DNA from: JBDIAG01 sp963835085
Lineage (GTDB): Bacteria; Actinomycetota; Actinomycetes; Actinomycetales; CAWJMD01
Assembly: GCA_963835085.1 (NCBI GenBank)
Contig: CAWIED010000001.1
Span: 3,038,001 to 3,102,000, forward strand
Reading direction: 5' to 3'
Length of the DNA: 64,000 bases
Positions 16,577-26,395 of this stretch are shown here, piece by piece (within the stretch, counting starts at the first letter, position 1; each line of letters starts with the position of its first letter). Position numbers and translations under genes: made by a program. Below the pieces are notes generated by a model. It saw only the letters and a program-made list of their open reading frames with translations, did no database searches and was not told the origin of the DNA.

Positions 16577-17472
16577 CCTAGGTCAGGGTCGCGCCCGGGC
16601 ACACCGTCGGTGCCTTCGGCTGCCCGGGCGATGGCGAGGAAGTCCTCGATTCCGAGCGTCTCGCCGCGGGCCGACGGGTCGATCCCGGCCTCGCGCAAGA
16701 GCGCCTCGGCGCGCGACGGACTGCCCGCCCAACCTGCCAGGGCCGCTCGCAAGGTCTTGCGACGCTGGGCGAAGGCGGCGTCGATGACGGCGAAGGTGCG
16801 CGCTCGCTCGTCTTGCCTCCCCGGTGGCACCGGGTTGCGGCGCAGCCGGACGAGGGCCGAGTCGACGTTGGGCACGGGCCAGAACACGCGGCGGCTGATG
16901 TCGCCGGCACGAGACGTGGGGCCATACCAGGCCGCCTTGGCCGACGGAGCGCCGTAGGTCTTGGTGCCCGGGCCGGCCGCCAACCGGTCGGCCACCTCGG
17001 CCTGCACCATCACGAGCACCCGGGCAAGGGAGTCGAACCTGGCCAGCAGGGTCAGCAGCACCGGAGTCGCCACGTTGTAAGGCAGGTTGGCCACGAGCGC
17101 CGTGGGTGCGGGTTCGGGCAGCTCGTCGAGCCGTAGCGCGTCGTGCTGCAGCACGTTCACGAGGCCGGCTCGTTCGGGGACCCGGTTGGCGATCGTGTGT
17201 GGCAGCTCTGCTGCCAGCACCGGGTCGATCTCCACCGCGGTCACTGGGTGCCCGGCGGCTAGCAGGCCGAGGGTGAGCGAGCCGAGCCCGGGCCCCACCT
17301 CCAGCACGTGCTCGCCTGGCTCGAGCTCAGCGGCCCGCACGATGCGCCGGACGGTGTTGGCGTCGACCACGAAGTTCTGGCCCAACGTCTTGGTCGGACG
17401 GATGCCCAGCCGCCCTGCCAGCGCCCGCAGGTCGGCAGCGCCGAGCAACCCGTCACTCACCGTGGCCCACAC
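16570..17472 (-). CDS. rsmA: 16S rRNA dimethyladenosine transferase
   Basis: 300 residues. It methylates the two adjacent adenosines near the 3' end of 16S rRNA during 30S assembly. Motifs are KTLGQNFVVDANTVRRIV, the SAM loop VLEVGPGLGSLT, AVEIDP, and the catalytic motif VANLPYNVATPVL. The C-terminal KsgA helical domain is complete. Starts GTG 17472 or GTG 17460. In many relatives rpfB sits between tatD and this gene; here only 87 bp separate them. Confidence 0.94.
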   Translation of the reverse strand: MWATVSDGLLGAADLRALAGRLGIRPTKTLGQNFVVDANTVRRIVRAAELEPGEHVLEVGPGLGSLTLGLLAAGHPVTAVEIDPVLAAELPHTIANRVPERAGLVNVLQHDALRLDELPEPAPTALVANLPYNVATPVLLTLLARFDSLARVLVMVQAEVADRLAAGPGTKTYGAPSAKAAWYGPTSRAGDISRRVFWPVPNVDSALVRLRRNPVPPGRQDERARTFAVIDAAFAQRRKTLRAALAGWAGSPSRAEALLREAGIDPSARGETLGIEDFLAIARAAEGTDGVPGRDPDLGC

Positions 17473-17559
17473 TCACCAAGTCCTGGTCCCAAGCCAAACG
17501 CACCATCCTCGCGATCGCCTCGCTGGGGGTCACCGCGCTCTCGGTTCCCATGCCCTCAA

Positions 17560-18474
17560 TCACCACGGCCCGTACAGCGATTCGCTGGTGGCGTCGATGA
17601 CCGCGCAGACCTCGGACACGTCGCGATCCAGCACCTCCGCCATCGCGCGGACGGTGAGCGGCACCAAGTACCCCGCGTTAGGCCGGCCCCGGAACGGCAT
17701 GGGGGTGAGGTAGGGCGCGTCGGTCTCCACGAGCACCTGCTCCAGCGGCACCGCAGCCAGCGCAGCGCGCAGGCCCGCGCCGTTCTTGAAGGTCACCGGG
17801 CCCGCGAACGACAGGTACCAGCCTTGCGCGGCGCAATACCGGGCCATCTCTTCATCGCCTGAAAAGCAGTGGAACACAACCTGTTCCGGCGCCCCGGCGT
17901 CAGCTAACACGCGCAGCACGTCAGCGTGGGTGTCGCGGTCGTGGATCTGCAGCGGCTTGCCCAGCCGCTTGGCCAGGTCGATGTGGGCCCGGAACGACTC
18001 CTCCTGGGCTCGGGCGGCCTGCTCGTCACCATGGTCGGTGCGGAAGGCGTCCATGCCGGTCTCGCCCACCACGCGCACGCGCGGGTGCCGGGCCAGGGCC
18101 TCGATCTCCGTCAGTGCCACGTCAAGCTCACCGCGGACGGCCAGGCCCGGCGCTTCGTTCGGATGGATCGCGACGCCGCCCACGAGCTCCGGGAAACGGT
18201 CGATGGCACCGACCGTCCAGCGCGCGGCGGCCAGATCGCAGCCGATCGTCACGTGCCGGGTGACGCCCACCCGGTTCGCCGCCGCGAGCAGGCCGCGCAC
18301 GGCCAGATCGCCGTCGCCGGAAGCACCGCTCGCCCGAGCGCCTTCGTGATCGAGATGGGTGTGGTTGTCGACCACTGTGCAACCGGGCGGCAGCGGCTCG
18401 GGAAGCGGCGGCCGCAGGTGCGAATCGCGACGCTTCTGACGCTCAGCCATGCGCGGTCCCGAAGGGAACGGCAT
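17560..18474 (-). CDS. tatD: TatD-family metal-dependent hydrolase/DNase
   Basis: 304 residues. TIM-barrel amidohydrolase with DNHTHLDHE (metal His pair), GGVAIHPNEAPG, VVGETGMDAF (Glu), LQIHDRDTH, VFHCFSGDEEM and LVETDAPYLTP. All metal ligands are present. Members act as 3'-5' exonucleases. The ATG at 18474 begins six bases after the metG stop; an alternative ATG at 18450 also fits. Confidence 0.92.
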   Translation of the reverse strand: MPFPSGPRMAERQKRRDSHLRPPLPEPLPPGCTVVDNHTHLDHEGARASGASGDGDLAVRGLLAAANRVGVTRHVTIGCDLAAARWTVGAIDRFPELVGGVAIHPNEAPGLAVRGELDVALTEIEALARHPRVRVVGETGMDAFRTDHGDEQAARAQEESFRAHIDLAKRLGKPLQIHDRDTHADVLRVLADAGAPEQVVFHCFSGDEEMARYCAAQGWYLSFAGPVTFKNGAGLRAALAAVPLEQVLVETDAPYLTPMPFRGRPNAGYLVPLTVRAMAEVLDRDVSEVCAVIDATSESLYGPW

Positions 18475-18480
18475 CGCCGC

Positions 18481-20277
18481 TCATGCCTCGCCCCGCATCC
18501 GTGCCAGCTCTTCGCCCACCACCTTGGGGTCGAGCTTGGTGAAGATCGGGCTGGGCGCGGGCACGGGCGTGCCCGGCACGATCGGCACCGACTCCCAGGC
18601 CGGCACGTCGGAGTAGTCGCCGGTCAGCACCGGGTAGCCGGGGCCGCCGTCGAGGTCGTCCACCTCGCGAATCTCCGGCATCGGCGCGAACACCCCCGTG
18701 CGGCCGAACGCCTCGTGCACCCGCTGGGCGCTGAACGGCAGGAACGGTGAAAGCAGGGTGTTGCAGTCCGAGATCGCTTGTGCCGCAACGTAGAGCACGG
18801 TCTTCATACGATCGGGATCGGTCTTCTTCAACGCCCACGGCGCGAGGTCCGACAGGTATTTGTTGACCTCGGCCACCACCCGCATCGCCTCGGCGATGGC
18901 CTGCTTCTGCCGGTGCCCCGCGATCAGGCCGCCCACCTCGGCGAAGCCGGCCGCGGTGGCCGCCAGCAGGGTGCGATCGTCGTCCGTGAGGTCGCCGGGC
19001 TCGGGAATGGAGCCCAGGTTCTTGTGAATCAGACTCGCCGTGCGGTTGACCAGGTTGCCCCAGCCGGCGACGAGTTCGTCATTGGTGCGGCGCACGAACT
19101 CGGCCCAGGTGAAGTCGGTGTCCTGGTTCTCGGGGCCGGCGGCGCAGATGAAGTAGCGCAATGCATCGGGCTGATAGCGCGAGAGCACGTCGCGCACGTA
19201 GAGCACCACTCCGCGTGAGGACGAGAACTGCCGCCCCTCCATGGTGAGGAACTCCGAGGAGACCACCTCGGTGGGCAGGTTGAGCTGCCCGAACTCCCCC
19301 GGTTCACCGCCTCGGGAGCCCTCACCGTTGTACCCGAGCAGCTCGGCGGGCCAGATCTGGGAGTGGAAGGTGATGTTGTCTTTGCCCATGAAGTAGTACG
19401 ACAACGCCTCGGAGTTGTTCCACCACTTGCGCCATGCCTCGGGATCGTCCGACCGGCGCGCCCATTCGATGGCCGCCGACAGATACCCGACCACCGCGTC
19501 GAACCACACGTACAGCCGCTTGTTGGGGTTGTCGATCCAGCCCGCCACCGGCACTGGGATGCCCCAGTCGATGTCGCGGGTCATCGCCCGGGGACGGATG
19601 TCGTCGAGGATGTTGAGCGAGAACCTGATGACGTTGGGCCGCCACAGTCCCTCGGCCTCCTTGCCACGCAGCCATTCCGTGAGCGCGTCGGCCAGCGCCG
19701 GCAGGTCGAGGAAGAAGTGCGTGGTCTCGACGAACTCCGGGATCTCCCCGTTGGTGCGCGAGTGCGGGTTGATGAGGTCTTCCGGATCGAGCTGGCGGCC
19801 GCAGTTGTCGCACTGATCGCCGCGCGCGGACGGGAACCCGCAGTGCGGGCAGGTGCCTTCGATGTACCGGTCGGGCAAGGTGCGGCCGGTGGACGGCGAG
19901 ATGGCCCCGCGCTGGGAGAGCTCGATCAGGTACCCGTTGCGGAAGTTGCCCTTGAACAGCTCCTGCGTGACGGTGATGTGGTTGCGCGTGGTGGTGCGGG
20001 TGAACAGGTCGTACGACAAGCCGAGCGCGGCCAGGTCTTCCACGATCATCCGGTTGTACCGGTCGGCCAGCTCCCGCGGCGTGCGCCCTTCCTGCTCGGC
20101 CTGGACGAGGATCGGGGTGCCGTGCTCGTCGGTGCCGGAGACCATCAGCACGTCGTGGCCAGCCATCCGCATGTACCGGCTGAAGACGTCGGACGGAACC
20201 CCGAACCCGGCCACGTGGCCGATGTGGCGGGGGCCGTTGGCGTACGGCCAGGCGACTGCGGAGAGCACATGCGTCAT
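18481..20277 (-). CDS. metG: Methionyl-tRNA synthetase
   Basis: 598 residues. Class I synthetase with the HIGH-type motif YANGPRHIGH near the N terminus, a zinc knuckle (CPHCGFPSARGDQCDNCG), and the KMSKS counterpart as GRQFSSSRG, the usual actinobacterial form. The alpha-helical anticodon-binding domain follows; the C-terminal dimerisation domain is absent. The start is ATG 20277 (THVLSAVAWPY). It is first in the metG-tatD-rsmA-ispE block, and I see no T-box structure upstream. Confidence 0.95.
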   Translation of the reverse strand: MTHVLSAVAWPYANGPRHIGHVAGFGVPSDVFSRYMRMAGHDVLMVSGTDEHGTPILVQAEQEGRTPRELADRYNRMIVEDLAALGLSYDLFTRTTTRNHITVTQELFKGNFRNGYLIELSQRGAISPSTGRTLPDRYIEGTCPHCGFPSARGDQCDNCGRQLDPEDLINPHSRTNGEIPEFVETTHFFLDLPALADALTEWLRGKEAEGLWRPNVIRFSLNILDDIRPRAMTRDIDWGIPVPVAGWIDNPNKRLYVWFDAVVGYLSAAIEWARRSDDPEAWRKWWNNSEALSYYFMGKDNITFHSQIWPAELLGYNGEGSRGGEPGEFGQLNLPTEVVSSEFLTMEGRQFSSSRGVVLYVRDVLSRYQPDALRYFICAAGPENQDTDFTWAEFVRRTNDELVAGWGNLVNRTASLIHKNLGSIPEPGDLTDDDRTLLAATAAGFAEVGGLIAGHRQKQAIAEAMRVVAEVNKYLSDLAPWALKKTDPDRMKTVLYVAAQAISDCNTLLSPFLPFSAQRVHEAFGRTGVFAPMPEIREVDDLDGGPGYPVLTGDYSDVPAWESVPIVPGTPVPAPSPIFTKLDPKVVGEELARMRGEA

Positions 20278-20595
20278 GGGGGGCAAGCCTAGTGCGGGGT
20301 CGGGTGGGCACCTGCGCCCCCGTGGGCGCGGACCGCATGACCGCGATCCTGAACTCGTTCGGGTAGGAGCTGCGGCACGGCCCAGGCTGATTGAGCCACT
20401 AACATTTCGGGGTGCTCACCACGTTGCACCAGCACACCAATGCCAGGCGCAGTTTCAGCGCGTAGCCCGCTCACCGGGCCGGGTAGCGCGCACGTCCGCA
20501 CCGATGTGTGCAGCCGAGCAGGAAAGGTTCAGGAGAACCTCACAGGTCAGCACCGATCGCAGATGTACCGGCAATTCCGCCGCGCGCGATCGCCC

Positions 20596-20684
20596 TGTCC
20601 CTTATCCGACACGATTGGTGGGCGCGTTCAGGAATCCGTGCTCGACGCGTTCGTGTCGGCCGTAATCGTGTCGGATAAGGGACA
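20596..20684. repeat. Long-loop inverted repeat, 21-bp perfect arms
   Basis: TGTCCCTTATCCGACACGAT plus T (20596-20616) and its exact complement (20664-20684), with a 47-bp loop and 89 bp overall. It sits in the 513-bp gap between metG and copD. The right arm is preceded by a second CGTGTCGG, so part of the arm is also directly repeated. No T-tract and no transposase. The remainder of the gap shows no gene. Confidence 0.92.
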
Positions 20685-20790
20685 ACGACCCGTCGGTGGT
20701 GCTGCACCTGGTGTCTCCAGGACGCCATGCAGCATCACCTCCGGAATCTGGAGACCGCAGGTTTCCTCCTGGCGGCCCGATTGTCCGAGC

Positions 20791-21956
20791 TTATTCCGCT
20801 GGCAATGGCCGCGTCGCCCGCAGCGTGGCGAGCCGAGCCGTGAGCCAGAACATTCCGGCAACAGCGACGGCAAAGCCCAGCCCCCACCCCACAACCGAGC
20901 CGGTCACCACGGCAGCGGGGTCGCCGGCGAGCTTGCGGGCCGAACCGCTGAGCAACCCAACGACGGCCAGTACGGCAATGCCGAGCACGCTCTCGACCGC
21001 GACCACCGTGCCGAAATGATCGACAGCCAGGCGCAGCGCCGAGTCCCGGTTGCCGGCACGTCGCAGCCGCTCGATCTTCGGCATCAGCACCAGCTGGTTA
21101 TAGGCGCCGCACAACAACACGGCCGAGACTGCCAGGAGCTTGATCGCCAGCAGTTCGCCGTAGACGGTCGTTCCGAGCTCACCCACGCTGCCGACGTGCT
21201 TCCACGCCAGCCACAGACCCGACACTGCCACCCCGGCGATGCAGATCGACGCCACGATGCTGAACCGCTGCCAGAGCACCGACCAGACGTCGATGGTGGC
21301 ATCGCGCAGTCGCTCACGGCTCAGGGTGAGCACGGCGAGGGTTGCCACGCCACCCAGCCAGATCCCGCCGCTGTAGACGTGGACCTGGTCGAGCACTGTG
21401 TCGAGCAACTCGGCAGGCGCCAGTGCCTCCTTGTTCACCGGGACCCCGTCGACCAGGTTGATCAGGACGGCCAGTACCAACGCCAACAGCAGGACGAGAC
21501 GTCCACGTTCCCGCCCGGGTCGAAAGGCCAGCGGGGCCAGAAGCACGGCCAGCGCGAGCACCAGAATCCACTGGGTGGTGGCGAGCGCACCACCGCTGAG
21601 CCAATCCCCGGGCTCAGGGGCGGCCTGCAACGGCGCCCGCAGCAGATCCAGGTGGAACACGTGAAGAAGCCGGTGCCTACGTCCTTGGCCACCCCCGACG
21701 CATAGCTCCAGGCGTACAGCGGAACGAACACCAGCGCCGCGATCCCGGTCACCCGCTGCAGGAGCCCGCGTGCGGTCGCGGCAGCGTCGCCGACGCTGTC
21801 GGCCAGCGCAGGGCGGAGCACGAAAAGCTGGCAGACCAGGGCGCCGGTCACAGCCGATAGGCCAGCGAAGTACCCGAACTTTCCGAACCAGCTCCACAAC
21901 GGCGGGATCGGCGGCTTGGGGAGTTGCGCACCAGCGGCGGCAAGATGAAGCAACAT
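20791..21956 (-). pseudogene. copD: CopD-domain membrane protein, split by a single-base frameshift
   Basis: The start ATG at 21956 opens a frame (LLHLAAAGAQLPKPP, several helices) that reads SYASGVAKDVGTGFF and then goes out of frame near 21665. Homology resumes one base back as HVFHLDLLRAPLQ and continues through eight or so helices and the CopD core (DQVHVYSGGIWLGG, WHVG-like KHVGSVGELG) to 20791. A one-base deletion in the GGCTTCTTCACG region explains it. No classic slippery heptamer is visible. Intact members import or handle copper in the inner membrane. It could also be a sequencing error. Confidence 0.8.
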
Positions 21957-22254
21957 GAGGCGAGGCCTTCCGTAGTTAGGGTAGGCGAACCTTAGTACCC
22001 ACCTCGGCCGCCAAGGCGCCGAGGTTTGCTGCCCTGCTGCACGTTCGGGCAGAGCGTGCGGCACCCCGATCGCTCGCGTCCTGCTCCAGTGGGAATGCCA
22101 TGCCGACGAAGCGCTCGATGGCAACGGCGCGCCGCACGCTGGTAGTCATGATCACCAAAAGCCGCAAACAGTCACACCGGTGTAGCGGCGTTGCCCGTTG
22201 AGCATGAGAACTCCCTTGAGCCCACTCAGCGAGCAAGCCTGGCAAGATGCGCAC

Positions 22255-23103
22255 ATGACAGACGCCAAGCGACCCAAGCTCAACAAGGCCGAGTACGAAG
22301 CGGAACTGCTCAGACTCCAGCTTGAACTGGTGAAGATGCAGGAATGGATCAAGTCGTCGGGGCAACGACTGGTCATCATCTTCGAAGGTCGTGACGCCGC
22401 CGGAAAGGGCGGTGCCATCAAGCGCATCACGGCCTATCTGAACCCCCGCGTTGCACGCACGGTGGCATTGCCGGCACCCACCGAGCGCGAGCGCACCCAG
22501 TGGTATTTCCAGCGCTATGTTCCGTATCTGCCTGCGGCTGGCGAGGTCACGTTGTTCGACCGCTCCTGGTACAACCGGGCCGGCGTCGAGCGCGTCATGG
22601 GTTTCTGCTCCCCCGAAGAGCACCGCCGCTTTCTGCACCAGGCCCCGATCTTCGAGCGGCTACTCGTCGAAGATGGTGTGATGGTGCGTAAATACTGGTT
22701 CTCGGTCAGCGACACCGAGCAGGAGAAACGCTTCAAGTCGCGGCTCACCGACCCGATGCGCCGCTGGAAGCTCTCGCCTATGGATCTCGAATCCATCTCT
22801 CGTTGGGAAGACTATTCGCGCGCCAAGGACGAGATGATGGTGCACACCGACATCCCCGAGGCTCCGTGGTATGTCGTGGAATCCGACGACAAGAAGCGGG
22901 CACGGCTCAATATGATCGCCCACCTGCTGTCCGTGGTGCCTTACAAGGCCGTTCCACATCCCGACCTGAAACTGCCCACCCGGCCGGCCTCTACCGGATA
23001 TCGGCGCACTCCGCGGTCGTTGCAGAACCTCGTCCCCGATCATTCGGCCACGCTCGACGTGCCGCCGCCCAAGCCCGCCCGGACGGGCAAGGTCAAGAAG
23101 TAG
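22255..23103 (+). CDS. ppk2: Polyphosphate kinase 2
   Basis: 282 residues. PPK2 transfers phosphate between polyphosphate and nucleoside diphosphates. Walker A is EGRDAAGKGGAIKR, followed by LNPRVARTVALPAPTERE, and the Walker B/lid region is LFDRSWYNRAGVERVMGF. Later KYWFSVSDTEQEKRF and WEDYSRAKDEMM match the class I single-domain enzymes. The start ATG 22255 gives the standard N terminus; an ATG at 22204 is also in frame. Its 3' end overlaps the convergent rsmI by 11 bp. Confidence 0.92.
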   Translation: MTDAKRPKLNKAEYEAELLRLQLELVKMQEWIKSSGQRLVIIFEGRDAAGKGGAIKRITAYLNPRVARTVALPAPTERERTQWYFQRYVPYLPAAGEVTLFDRSWYNRAGVERVMGFCSPEEHRRFLHQAPIFERLLVEDGVMVRKYWFSVSDTEQEKRFKSRLTDPMRRWKLSPMDLESISRWEDYSRAKDEMMVHTDIPEAPWYVVESDDKKRARLNMIAHLLSVVPYKAVPHPDLKLPTRPASTGYRRTPRSLQNLVPDHSATLDVPPPKPARTGKVKK

Positions 23104-23998
23104 GACGGTTGCGCGAGGCCAACACTGCGTCGTAGAGCTCACGGGCCGGGCGACCCGCGCGCTTGGCGACCTCCTTGGTGGCCTCGCGCAGGCTGCGTCC
23201 TTGCGCCTGTAGGACGACGACCTCCGCCACGAGCGTCTCCGTCGTCGCGACCGCTCGCACGGCGCCCCCCACGACGATCGTGATCTCTCCGCGCACCTCG
23301 CCCTCTGCCCAGCGCGCCAGGCCCGCGAGGTCGTCACGGACGATCTCCTCGTAGGTCTTGGTGAGTTCGCGGCACACCGCAGCCGGGCGGTCGGCGCCGA
23401 ACGCATCGACCATCGCCGCGAGCACCGTGGCCAGCCGGTGCGGTGCCTCGAAGAAGACCATCGTCCGCGGGTAGCCGGCGAGCTCGGCCAAGGCTCGGTC
23501 CCGCTCCCCCGCCTTGCGAGGCAGGAAGCCCTCGAAGCTGAACCGGTCGCTCGGCAGACCGGAGACAGCAAGCGCCGCGAGGACGGCCGACGGGCCCGGG
23601 ACGGCCGTCACGGGCACCCCTGCTGCCAGTGCGGCGCTCACAAGCCGGAAGCCGGGGTCCGACACCGACGGCATGCCGGCGTCGCTCACGAGCACGACGC
23701 AGGCTCCCTTCAGGGCACGCTCCACCAGCCCCGCCGCGCTGGCTGCCTCGTTGTGATCGTGGTGCGCCACCACCTGGCCTACCACCGTGATGTCCAGCGC
23801 GGCAGCCAACCGATGCAGCCGCCGGGTGTCCTCGGCCGCCACCACGTCGGCGGTGCTCAGCACCTCGCGCAACCTGGGGGATGCGTCGGCCGGGTCGCCG
23901 ATGGGTGTGGCGGCCAGAATGATGCGACCTCCCTCAGCAGGGCTGGCGTCGGACAGCTTGTGGGCGGGCAACCTGGGGCCGGGCAGCTTGTCGGGCAT
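23093..23998 (-). CDS. rsmI: 16S rRNA 2'-O-ribose C1402 methyltransferase
   Basis: 301 residues. Tetrapyrrole-methylase fold with ILAATPIGDPADASPR, AAEDTRRLHRL, LVSDAGMPSVSDPG and TAVPGPSAVLAALA, the RsmI signature set. It modifies C1402 in the ribosomal decoding centre. Divergent from pmt with 43 bp between starts, the same arrangement as Rv1002c/Rv1003 in mycobacteria. Confidence 0.93.
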   Translation of the reverse strand: MPDKLPGPRLPAHKLSDASPAEGGRIILAATPIGDPADASPRLREVLSTADVVAAEDTRRLHRLAAALDITVVGQVVAHHDHNEAASAAGLVERALKGACVVLVSDAGMPSVSDPGFRLVSAALAAGVPVTAVPGPSAVLAALAVSGLPSDRFSFEGFLPRKAGERDRALAELAGYPRTMVFFEAPHRLATVLAAMVDAFGADRPAAVCRELTKTYEEIVRDDLAGLARWAEGEVRGEITIVVGGAVRAVATTETLVAEVVVLQAQGRSLREATKEVAKRAGRPARELYDAVLASRNRPTS

Positions 23999-24041
23999 AC
24001 GTAGATGCTGCCTTGTCAGTGTCGACGCTTACCATCACGAC

Positions 24042-25661
24042 GTGCCTGTCGCCCCATCTAGCCTCGCCGCTGCACGTGGCGGTGCTGCTGAATTGCAGCC
24101 CCCACCGTCGCGCAGAGGCACAGGCGAGCCCCGGTTGCGCTGGCACCTCGTGGGGCCGCAGGCCAACGACCTGCTGTGGGGTTGGCTGGGTCCGCTGCTC
24201 GTGACGGCCTTCGCCGGGCTGCTGCGGTTCTGGAATCTGGGCAACCCGCACAAGCTGGTATTCGACGAGACCTACTACGTCAAGCAGGCCTACACCATGC
24301 TGCGCGACGGGTATGAGAACCAGTGGCCGGCGGACGCCGACAAGTCGTTCACCGTGGGCGATCCCAACATCTACCTGACGGCGGGCGATCGGGCCGTGCA
24401 CCCGCCCGTGGGTAAGTGGATGATCGCCGTCGGCGAGTGGTTGTTCGGCATCGACTCCTCGTTCGGCTGGCGGTTTTCGAGCGCGGTGGTGGGCACCCTG
24501 ATGGTGCTGATCATCGCCCGAACCGCCCGCCGGATGTTGGGCTCGACGCTGCTCGGCTGCACCGCGGGGTTGCTGTTGGCCGTCGATGGCAACCACCTGG
24601 TCATGAGTCGCACCGGCATCCTCGACATCTTCCTGTCGTTCTGGGTGCTCTGTGCCTTCTCGTTGCTTGTGATCGACCGCGACGTCACCCGACAACGCAT
24701 CGCCCGAACAGTCACCCTGGCCCGAGCGCACGGGGGCAAACTCAGCACGTCAGGACCGTGGTTCGGGCTACGTCCGCTGCGATGGGCCGCTGCCATCTGC
24801 CTCGGCCTTGCGTGCGGGGTGAAATGGTCGGGCATCTACTTCACCGCCGCCTTCTGCCTGATGACCGTGCTGTGGGACGTCTCGGCGCGGCGCGGGCTCG
24901 GCGTTCGGCAACCCTGGCGCGGAGCAATCCTCAAAGACGGACTGCCGGCAGCGCTCATGATGTTGCCCGTGGTGTTCGGCGTCTATCTGGCCACGTGGAT
25001 TCCGTGGATGCTCTCCCCCAATGCGTATTTCAGAGACTGGGGCGCCCAGCACCCGTCGTCGTCGCCGGTGCCTGACGTGTTGCGATCGTTGTGGCATTAC
25101 CACGCAGATATGTGGGTATTTCACACCACGCTGTCGACCACTCATCCGTACATGACCAAGCCGTGGGCCTGGCTCTTCGACACCCGGCCCACGTCGTTCT
25201 TCTACGAGTCGTATAAGGATGGCCAGGCAGAGTGCACGGTCGCAGACTGCTCCAAGGCCATCACGTCGCTGGGCAACCCGGTGGTGTGGTGGTGCGGGGC
25301 GCTCGCCCTGGGAGTGCTCATCGTCGTGTGGATCGGCCGCCGCGACTGGCGGGCCGGTGCCATTCTGGCCGCCTTCGCCGCCGGTTGGCTGCCCTGGTTC
25401 CAGTACCCCGACCGCACGATCTACACGTTCTACGCCGTCGCCTTCGTGCCCTACGTGGTGCTGGCCCTGACCTTCGTGCTGGGGCTGGTGATCGGGCCGC
25501 CGGACGCAGGCCCCAGCCGGCGGCTGTGGGGGGCTTGCGCCGCCGGGACGGTGGTGGTGCTGGCAGTGCTGCTCACCGCCTTCTTCTGGCCCGTGCTCAC
25601 CGCTCAGGTGATTCCCTACTCCGAGTGGCAGGTACGGATGTGGCTGCCCTCGTGGGTCTAG
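24042..25661 (+). CDS. pmt: Dolichyl-phosphate-mannose-type protein O-mannosyltransferase
   Basis: 539 residues, about ten transmembrane helices. GT39 enzyme that O-mannosylates exported proteins. The acidic motif in the first loop, LVFDETYYVKQAY, is the catalytic site, followed by VHPPVGKWMI. A large extracytoplasmic loop includes PTSFFYESYKDGQ and two Cys (ECTVADC). GTG 24042 is chosen because the frame upstream runs back through rsmI. Orthologue of Rv1002c by sequence and context. Confidence 0.92.
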   Translation: MPVAPSSLAAARGGAAELQPPPSRRGTGEPRLRWHLVGPQANDLLWGWLGPLLVTAFAGLLRFWNLGNPHKLVFDETYYVKQAYTMLRDGYENQWPADADKSFTVGDPNIYLTAGDRAVHPPVGKWMIAVGEWLFGIDSSFGWRFSSAVVGTLMVLIIARTARRMLGSTLLGCTAGLLLAVDGNHLVMSRTGILDIFLSFWVLCAFSLLVIDRDVTRQRIARTVTLARAHGGKLSTSGPWFGLRPLRWAAAICLGLACGVKWSGIYFTAAFCLMTVLWDVSARRGLGVRQPWRGAILKDGLPAALMMLPVVFGVYLATWIPWMLSPNAYFRDWGAQHPSSSPVPDVLRSLWHYHADMWVFHTTLSTTHPYMTKPWAWLFDTRPTSFFYESYKDGQAECTVADCSKAITSLGNPVVWWCGALALGVLIVVWIGRRDWRAGAILAAFAAGWLPWFQYPDRTIYTFYAVAFVPYVVLALTFVLGLVIGPPDAGPSRRLWGACAAGTVVVLAVLLTAFFWPVLTAQVIPYSEWQVRMWLPSWV

Positions 25662-25709
25662 CCTCCGGTTCGGAGGCCGACCGCCGCGGGTGCTACCCTT
25701 TCCGTTGCT

Positions 25710-26395
25710 TCAAGGGGCTGTAGCGCAGCTGGTAGCGCACCTCGTTCGCATCGAGGGGGTCAGGGGTTCGAGTCCCCTCAGCTCCACCCAAAGTGTCTTA
25801 CGGGAACACGCGACGTGACTTGATGGGTCGCGTCTGGGTTCCGCCTCCTCTCCTTCGTCGTCGCCGTGTTCGCGGGCTTCGTGGACGATGGTCGCGAACG
25901 GTTCCGGGAGTTTCCGGCATAGTTGCTCGTCGTCGGTGATGTCGAGGCGGGTGTAGAAGGCTTTGTTCGCCAAGCGTCGGTCGGTGTCGCCGGATCGGGC
26001 GTAGGCGTGATGCGCGTCGGTGAGCGGCCGGCGCGAGTCGTGGAGGAACGCCCGCCCGCCGGTGTGGTGCTCGTGTTCGGCGAGTTTCCGGGTCACGTCG
26101 GCGAGGCCCGCCCGGATGCGGTCTTGGTGCCGATTCAGGGTGGGGAGGTCGATGGCGTCGGCGAAGTGCGCGGCCAGTAGCTTGTCGCTCTCATCTTCCA
26201 GTCGGGCTCGGTTTGCCATAGGTCGACGATTTCTTGGTTGCGGCCTGCCATGCGCTTGTCGAACGCCGCATCGACCTTCGCGGCAAGGTCGCGGTAGGTC
26301 TGGTCGCTGATCGTGATCGAGGCATAGGAGTCCGCGACGAGGCGTTCCGCGACCGCGACGGGCACCGCCCGGCCTCGGAGGTCTTGCCGCGACGA
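25710..26395 (-). pseudogene. C-terminal remnant of a large serine recombinase, abutting the tRNA
   Basis: Two frames must be joined. LVADSYASITISDQTYRD...NQEIVDL lies in one; NRARLEDESDKLLAAHFADA, LANKAFYTRLDITDDEQL and LPEPFATIVHE lie in the other. The shift is near 26225. This is the typical coiled-coil/C-terminal region of actinobacterial large serine integrases. The N-terminal catalytic domain is missing. The tail reads antisense through the tRNA (GLEPLTPSMRTRCATSCATA), typical for integrases whose site is tRNA-Ala. The 5' end is cut where the sulfotransferase stop begins. Confidence 0.85.
25714..25786 (+). tRNA. tRNA-Ala (anticodon CGC)
   Basis: Cloverleaf: acceptor GGGGCTG/CAGCTCC, D arm GCGC/GCGC, anticodon stem CCTCG/CGAGG with loop TTCGCAT, T arm AGGGG-TTCGAGT-CCCCT, discriminator A. 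A CCCA follows, so CCA is not encoded exactly. The 3' half is overlapped by the antisense tail of a decayed serine recombinase and probably formed the attachment site of a former element. Confidence 0.95.

Noticed and set aside
23787..24041. N-terminal extension of the mannosyltransferase back to 23787
   Set aside because: This part lies opposite rsmI, has no membrane or family similarity, and a GTG at 24042 gives the normal N terminus.
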